Of a stretch of 61,566 bases of DNA, positions 57,967-61,566 are shown piece by piece (positions within the stretch are counted from its first letter, which is position 1; each line of letters opens with the position of its first letter). The notes beneath the pieces are model-generated. The model ran no database searches. It saw only the letters and a list, made by a program, of their open reading frames with translations, and was not told the origin of the DNA. This DNA comes from CAYPGT01 sp964512985 (GTDB lineage Bacteria; Cyanobacteriota; Vampirovibrionia; LMEP-6097). The stretch is taken from NCBI GenBank assembly GCA_964512985.1, contig CAZELI010000014.1, forward strand, positions 1 through 61,566, in the 5' to 3' direction. The position numbers were made by a program, and so were the translations under genes.

Positions 57967-58969
57967 CTTTCTCTTTTGCTAGCTCCCTAACTCCTTCAAG
58001 TCCAATTAGTTTATTAGTAATCTGAAGAGAGCCGCGGGTATCGCGTTCAATAATAGTGTAGGCCAGTGGATACTTACTAATACTTGAATTACTGAGTAGC
58101 ATTGGTTTAGTGAAGTCAGCAAGTTTTATATCCTTACTACTAGTAGTCGAAAAATTATAAAGCGATGAATGAGCAATAAGTTTTAATTTTAAATGTGGAT
58201 ATTGATTCAGCAGCTCCATAGTTCTAGCTTGCAAAGGTCTATAGCTAAAAATATAAACATCTTCTATTTCATGGTCTAATTGAGTTAAGATTTTTTTTAG
58301 CCAAACATACTGCTCAGTAGCTTCTTCTGGAAGGAACTTCGGTACAATGTCTCCATTAACATTATCCAGAACTATAATACTGGTACTTTTAGTTTTAAGT
58401 AGATAGAATCTATCATTAATAAATTTATTCAGCGCCTTATTACCCTTCAATTCACCACTACCTATAATATGGTAATAAGGAATAGAATATTTCTGCAAAT
58501 CATAAGCTATATCTTCAAACAAAGTAAAATATTCGTTACTATAAACCTGATTACCCCCAAAGATCACCAGATCTACATTTTTGGTTTTAAGAGAAGTAAC
58601 AATCTCTCTAAGAGTCTCCTGGAGCAAGACTTGGCTTTGATCATACAGTATGCCATTATTAGCAGGCAACTCTGTAGCCTTTTCTTTCTTGCCAAGTATA
58701 GTCTTACCAAGCTGATCAATACCAGACTGTAACTCATTTACTAAGCCATGCGTCTGTCCAGGTTTAGGAGCGGGGCATAGGTTCACATCTGAGATAAAAG
58801 CAATCGTCAATGTTTCACTTGGCTTAGACACTGGTTCAAATTTATATGGAGTTTGATATTCACTCTTAACGTTTTTACTATTAAAAATATCTTTGAAGCT
58901 GAATTTGGCATTGGCAGGCAATATAAGGAATAAGCTAAATAGACACATTGATAAAATAGTTTTCGCCAT
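57959..58969 (-). CDS. Exported phosphoesterase-like protein lacking metal ligands
   Basis: The calcineurin-like layout is visible after a signal peptide (ILSMCLFSLFLILPANA), but each metal-binding motif is degenerate. DxH reads D61-V-N63 (IAFISDVNLC), the GD motif reads GGN140 (VIFGGNQVY), GNHE reads GSGE (170-173, HIIGSGEL) and GHxH reads AHSS (266-269). It is therefore probably a non-catalytic exported protein, or uses another mechanism. It starts 1 nt after the heptose-kinase stop, so they form an operon. The 3' end overlaps the convergent IMPDH-like gene by 8 bp. Confidence 0.8.
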   Translation of the reverse strand: MAKTILSMCLFSLFLILPANAKFSFKDIFNSKNVKSEYQTPYKFEPVSKPSETLTIAFISDVNLCPAPKPGQTHGLVNELQSGIDQLGKTILGKKEKATELPANNGILYDQSQVLLQETLREIVTSLKTKNVDLVIFGGNQVYSNEYFTLFEDIAYDLQKYSIPYYHIIGSGELKGNKALNKFINDRFYLLKTKSTSIIVLDNVNGDIVPKFLPEEATEQYVWLKKILTQLDHEIEDVYIFSYRPLQARTMELLNQYPHLKLKLIAHSSLYNFSTTSSKDIKLADFTKPMLLSNSSISKYPLAYTIIERDTRGSLQITNKLIGLEGVRELAKEKVK

Positions 58970-58970
58970 C

Positions 58971-60017
58971 TTATAATTGCTCGATCAATTCCACCAGCTC
59001 TTGTTTACTAGTAGTCGCCGTACCGTATTTCTTCACCACTATACTTGCAGCAAGATTACCAAGTATCGCAGCTTCAAGCGGAGTCGCTCCCAATGCCAAA
59101 GACACACTATACAGAGCAGCAACTGTATCACCAGCACCAGTGACATCAAAGACCTCACTTAAATTAAGAGCAGGAATCAAGTCTAAAGATTTATCACCAA
59201 AGAGTGCCATGCCTTTAGCACCGCGAGTAATTAATAGCTGTTCAGTCTCAAGCTCAGTCTGTAAAGCAAGTCCAGCTTCTATCAACTCGGCTTCATTATT
59301 TATCTTACACTCTAACGCTTTCTCAGTATCAGGTTGATTAGGAGTAAACGAATAAGCTCCCTTGAATTTATAAATATCACCATTGGTATCTACGATAGTT
59401 TTCTTCTTAAGTGACCTAGCACTAGAAAGCACTTCTTGAGCTAGATTGTTGCCTAAAATACCATTATCATAATCAGAAAGTAAAACTAGATCCGAACTAG
59501 TAATCGCCTCTTGAAATTTAGCGAGAATATTTTTCTGTTGCAGAGCAGATATCTCGGTACTATCTTCTCGATCGACTCTCAATACTTGTTGTTGTAAGAT
59601 AGTGCCACTATCAGGATTAGAGCTAGAGGTAGAAATGATACGCGTCTTAGTCGTAGTCTGCCTTGCATTATCTACTATATTTATAAGATCAACATTCTGT
59701 TCTTCGCAAAGTTTAGTGAGAGTTTTAGCACTAGCATCATCACCAGTAATCCCCAATAAACTTACCTTAGCGCCGAGTGCAGCGATATTAGCAGCGGCAT
59801 TGGCAGCTCCTCCTAAAGCAAACTTAGATCTTATATATTTAAGAATTATTACTGGGGCCTCTCTAGAAATACGCTCAGGCGCAGCCAAAAGATACTCATC
59901 CAAAATCAAATCCCCAACCACCAAAACACGAACTTGATCGAATTTCTCGATCAAACTGAGCAATTTAGGCTTATCTAGACTAGTAGAATCAATTAAGTTT
60001 GGTTTAAGGGTTTGCAC
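58971..60017 (-). CDS. D-glycero-beta-D-manno-heptose-7-phosphate kinase (HldE N-domain type)
   Basis: A PfkB-fold kinase of 348 residues. The segment VLVVGDLILDEYLLAAPERISREAPVIILKYI, LGGAANAAANIAALGAKV and the catalytic DVTGAGDTVAALY (Asp as general base) match the RfaE/HldE kinase domain. The C-terminal nucleotidyltransferase domain of bifunctional HldE is absent, so adenylylation must be done by another protein. This supports an LPS-type outer membrane. The downstream phosphoesterase-like gene is 1 nt away. Confidence 0.9.
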   Translation of the reverse strand: MQTLKPNLIDSTSLDKPKLLSLIEKFDQVRVLVVGDLILDEYLLAAPERISREAPVIILKYIRSKFALGGAANAAANIAALGAKVSLLGITGDDASAKTLTKLCEEQNVDLINIVDNARQTTTKTRIISTSSSNPDSGTILQQQVLRVDREDSTEISALQQKNILAKFQEAITSSDLVLLSDYDNGILGNNLAQEVLSSARSLKKKTIVDTNGDIYKFKGAYSFTPNQPDTEKALECKINNEAELIEAGLALQTELETEQLLITRGAKGMALFGDKSLDLIPALNLSEVFDVTGAGDTVAALYSVSLALGATPLEAAILGNLAASIVVKKYGTATTSKQELVELIEQL

Positions 60018-60078
60018 AAAAGCTCATTCTATCATGGATAATGATTCTGCTGTCTCGCCACCTTTGTGTTGAGAATTA

Positions 60079-60711
60079 CTAGTGTTCCAACACTAATGAA
60101 TAACCACCCGTGTCCATTTCTGCAAACAAGGGCACTACAGCGATGGCTCTCTGTGCTAGGTCCCACTTACCTTCACGCTCAAGCATTGTTTTAAGTTTTC
60201 GATATATAGGGATTAAGTGCAGCACATCATCTGCAGCGTATTGAATCTGCTCTTTAGTTATATCACTTTGTCCCCAATCACTCGATTGTTGATTCTTGTT
60301 CATGTCCTTACCGTTGAGTTCTTTATAAAGTTCTTTCAAACCATGCTTATCACTATAAGTACGTGCAAGCTTGCTTGCAACCTTAGTACAGAAAAAATTC
60401 TCTACCGTTATTCCTAGCCAGGTTTTAAGCCAGGCTACATCTGTACGCGCATAATGAAACACTTTTATTGGCTTAGCTTTACTCTCTAAAAGTTTTTGTA
60501 ATCTAATAGCACTACTTTGTTCTTTTTCAATTTGTACAAGAGTAGCTACTTTGTCTTCATCAGAAATTTGCACCAAACACAAACGATCACGATGAATATT
60601 GAGCCCCATCATCTCACAATCTATCGCAATCAAATCCCTAGCTAAATAGTATTCTAGCTGTTGATCGTTGAGGTCGTTTTTAACAAGAGAGATTTTAGCC
60701 TGCATATGCAA
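60079..60711 (-). CDS. RNase D-like 3'-5' exonuclease
   Basis: DEDDy exonuclease motifs: LIAIDCEMMGL (D, E), FHYARTDVAWLKTW (D) and ITKEQIQYAADDVLHL (Y, D). The 210-residue length covers only the exonuclease domain; the HRDC domains of full RNase D are absent. The second Met (position 3) is an alternative start. It is separated by 62 bp from the heptose kinase gene. Confidence 0.88.
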   Translation of the reverse strand: MHMQAKISLVKNDLNDQQLEYYLARDLIAIDCEMMGLNIHRDRLCLVQISDEDKVATLVQIEKEQSSAIRLQKLLESKAKPIKVFHYARTDVAWLKTWLGITVENFFCTKVASKLARTYSDKHGLKELYKELNGKDMNKNQQSSDWGQSDITKEQIQYAADDVLHLIPIYRKLKTMLEREGKWDLAQRAIAVVPLFAEMDTGGYSLVLEH

Positions 60712-60748
60712 GGGAGATTATAACATGCACTGAAAAGCTCAACTAAAC

Positions 60749-61566
60749 TCATCTAAAATCTAAACCAATCTGACATAAATAAACACTACCAGTATAAACG
60801 CAAGTTACCACATCTATATAGCCAGGAGCTGTAGAAAGGGTAGGAGCAGTACCACCAGGCCATTTTACAGAAGCAGGCCAAGTAACAGTTCGAGTACCAG
60901 TACCATCTTGAGTAAGAATTAAAGTAAAGGAGCCGATACCCACAGTTGGAGCGGTAAACGTAAAAGTAACGTTATGTTCAAGAGTAATAGATTGTTTATT
61001 ACCATTATTCCAGTTAACAGTTACATTAGCGCCTGAAGTATTAGAGTATAGAGATTTCTCCACATAAGTAGTACTCATAGTGGCACCATTCACTTCAAGC
61101 TGAGTGTCTATGCTAGCTGTGCCAATTCCTACCTTACCAGTGTAATCAATTACTAATTCTACTGGTGTTGCTGCATTCACACTTATATTTAAGCCGTTAT
61201 TAGTAGGATCCGTATAAATTCTAGCTTTCTCTTCACCACTAGATTCCGTGAATACAATGTCACCAGGATCAGTAGAGCTGGCTATGAATGAAAGATCAGT
61301 TCCTAAAATCAAACTAATACCCTTCGCAGCTATCTGACCATTAACATCTAAAGTGTAGGCTGGATTGGTTTTATTAACAGCAACTCTAGCAGCAGAAGTA
61401 TCTACATAGAGCTGGCTAGTATTTACCGCAAAGTCTCCAGTGGTAGAGAGAGATACATTGAGGTTAGTACCAGCACCAGGGGTGACAGTCATAGCACCAG
61501 TCCCAGTGAAGGTCGTAGAAGCTCCATCAAAGGAAATATTAGTATCTGCAATAGAAACACTGGTAC
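60749..61566 (-). CDS. 3' part of a fibre-like repeat protein, cut by the window end
   Basis: The frame stays open to the last base, so the start lies outside. It contains the same module as the fibre genes at 28675 and 31583 (STDPGDIVFTESSGEEKARIYTDPTNNGLNISVNAATPVELVIDYTGKVGIGTASIDTQLEVNG). The C-terminal cap is different, ending in a beta-rich domain (VTFTFTAPTVGIGSFTLILTQDGTGTRTVTWPASVKWPGG). This C-terminal domain resembles that of the protein at 5336 in style. It is partial at its 5' side. Confidence 0.82.
   Translation of the reverse strand, partial: TSVSIADTNISFDGASTTFTGTGAMTVTPGAGTNLNVSLSTTGDFAVNTSQLYVDTSAARVAVNKTNPAYTLDVNGQIAAKGISLILGTDLSFIASSTDPGDIVFTESSGEEKARIYTDPTNNGLNISVNAATPVELVIDYTGKVGIGTASIDTQLEVNGATMSTTYVEKSLYSNTSGANVTVNWNNGNKQSITLEHNVTFTFTAPTVGIGSFTLILTQDGTGTRTVTWPASVKWPGGTAPTLSTAPGYIDVVTCVYTGSVYLCQIGLDFR

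Noticed and set aside
1..61566. tRNA, rRNA, insertion sequence or prophage genes
   Set aside because: No cloverleaf, rRNA-like or transposase/integrase set was recognised; the fibre genes resemble phage fibres only in repeat style and have signal peptides and no phage neighbours.

Overview
The window is AT-rich bacterial DNA that uses the standard code (TGA is a stop, for example at the end of purU). It reads as a chromosomal segment of a flagellated diderm. The diderm markers are a flagellar P-ring protein (FlgI), a heptose-phosphate kinase of LPS core synthesis, and many signal-peptide proteins. It also carries MinC-MinD-MinE, an ETF/ETF-quinone oxidoreductase operon, C5-pathway heme genes (hemA, hemD) and MEP-pathway ispD. 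A non-photosynthetic relative of Cyanobacteria (Melainabacteria/Vampirovibrionia type) would fit, but this is a low-confidence guess; no rRNA or tRNA gene was seen. A run of 100 N at 30335-30434 shows this is a draft scaffold.

Layout. 117-4477: frr and an etfB-etfA-ETF:QO operon for electron transfer to quinone. 4479-6748: an unknown protein and an exported protein with a collagen-like stretch. 6889-10639: miaB and a TPR protein. 10760-13533: flgI, a VirB10-like envelope protein and a FlgJ-type rod protein, as one operon. 13552-14657: a TetR regulator with a perfect palindrome over its own start, plus a small exported protein whose promoter carries three more half-matching sites. 14688-28283: housekeeping genes (PHP phosphatase, PyrE-like protein, hemD, an OmpR-type regulator, dnaG, hemA, nth, a LysR regulator, an MBL hydrolase, a HEPN/MNT pair, purU, hisD, murF). 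28675-35446: two long modular fibre-like surface proteins, with the N-gap inside a repeat. 35481-46487: valS, two tandem paralogues of unknown function, a small acidic exported protein, ispD, a truncated Xer-like recombinase, an oligopeptide-type permease, a lipoprotein, plsY, ddl and two small membrane proteins. 46572-49399: the minC-minD-minE-bioB operon. 49463-54606: an AI-2E family membrane protein, a rhodanese, a ruined vapBC locus, a histidine kinase, a periplasmic protein and an ATP-grasp-like protein. 54733-61566: a TMTC-like membrane protein, a CBS-less IMPDH/GMPR, a phosphoesterase-like protein that has lost its metal ligands, a heptose kinase, an RNase D-like nuclease, and the 3' end of another fibre gene.

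Three signals stand out beyond gene content. (1) Many first genes have a TATAAT-like box ending about 6-8 nt before the start codon with no Shine-Dalgarno site, which implies widespread leaderless mRNAs; genes inside operons and several exported proteins do have Shine-Dalgarno sites. (2) Two intergenic elements of about 125 nt (41289-41414 and 51772-51895) fold into the same multi-helix structure with many compensatory changes and conserved purine-rich internal loops, which suggests a structured RNA or hairpin element. A separate hairpin at 26438-26552 shows a similar tandem-GA loop. (3) Several proteins look like degenerate or remodelled family members: an eight-cysteine ETF-QO tail, a pseudo-phosphoesterase, an Xer protein without the tyrosine, a PyrE with an altered catalytic loop, and a vapC remnant fused to a duplicated kinase tail.
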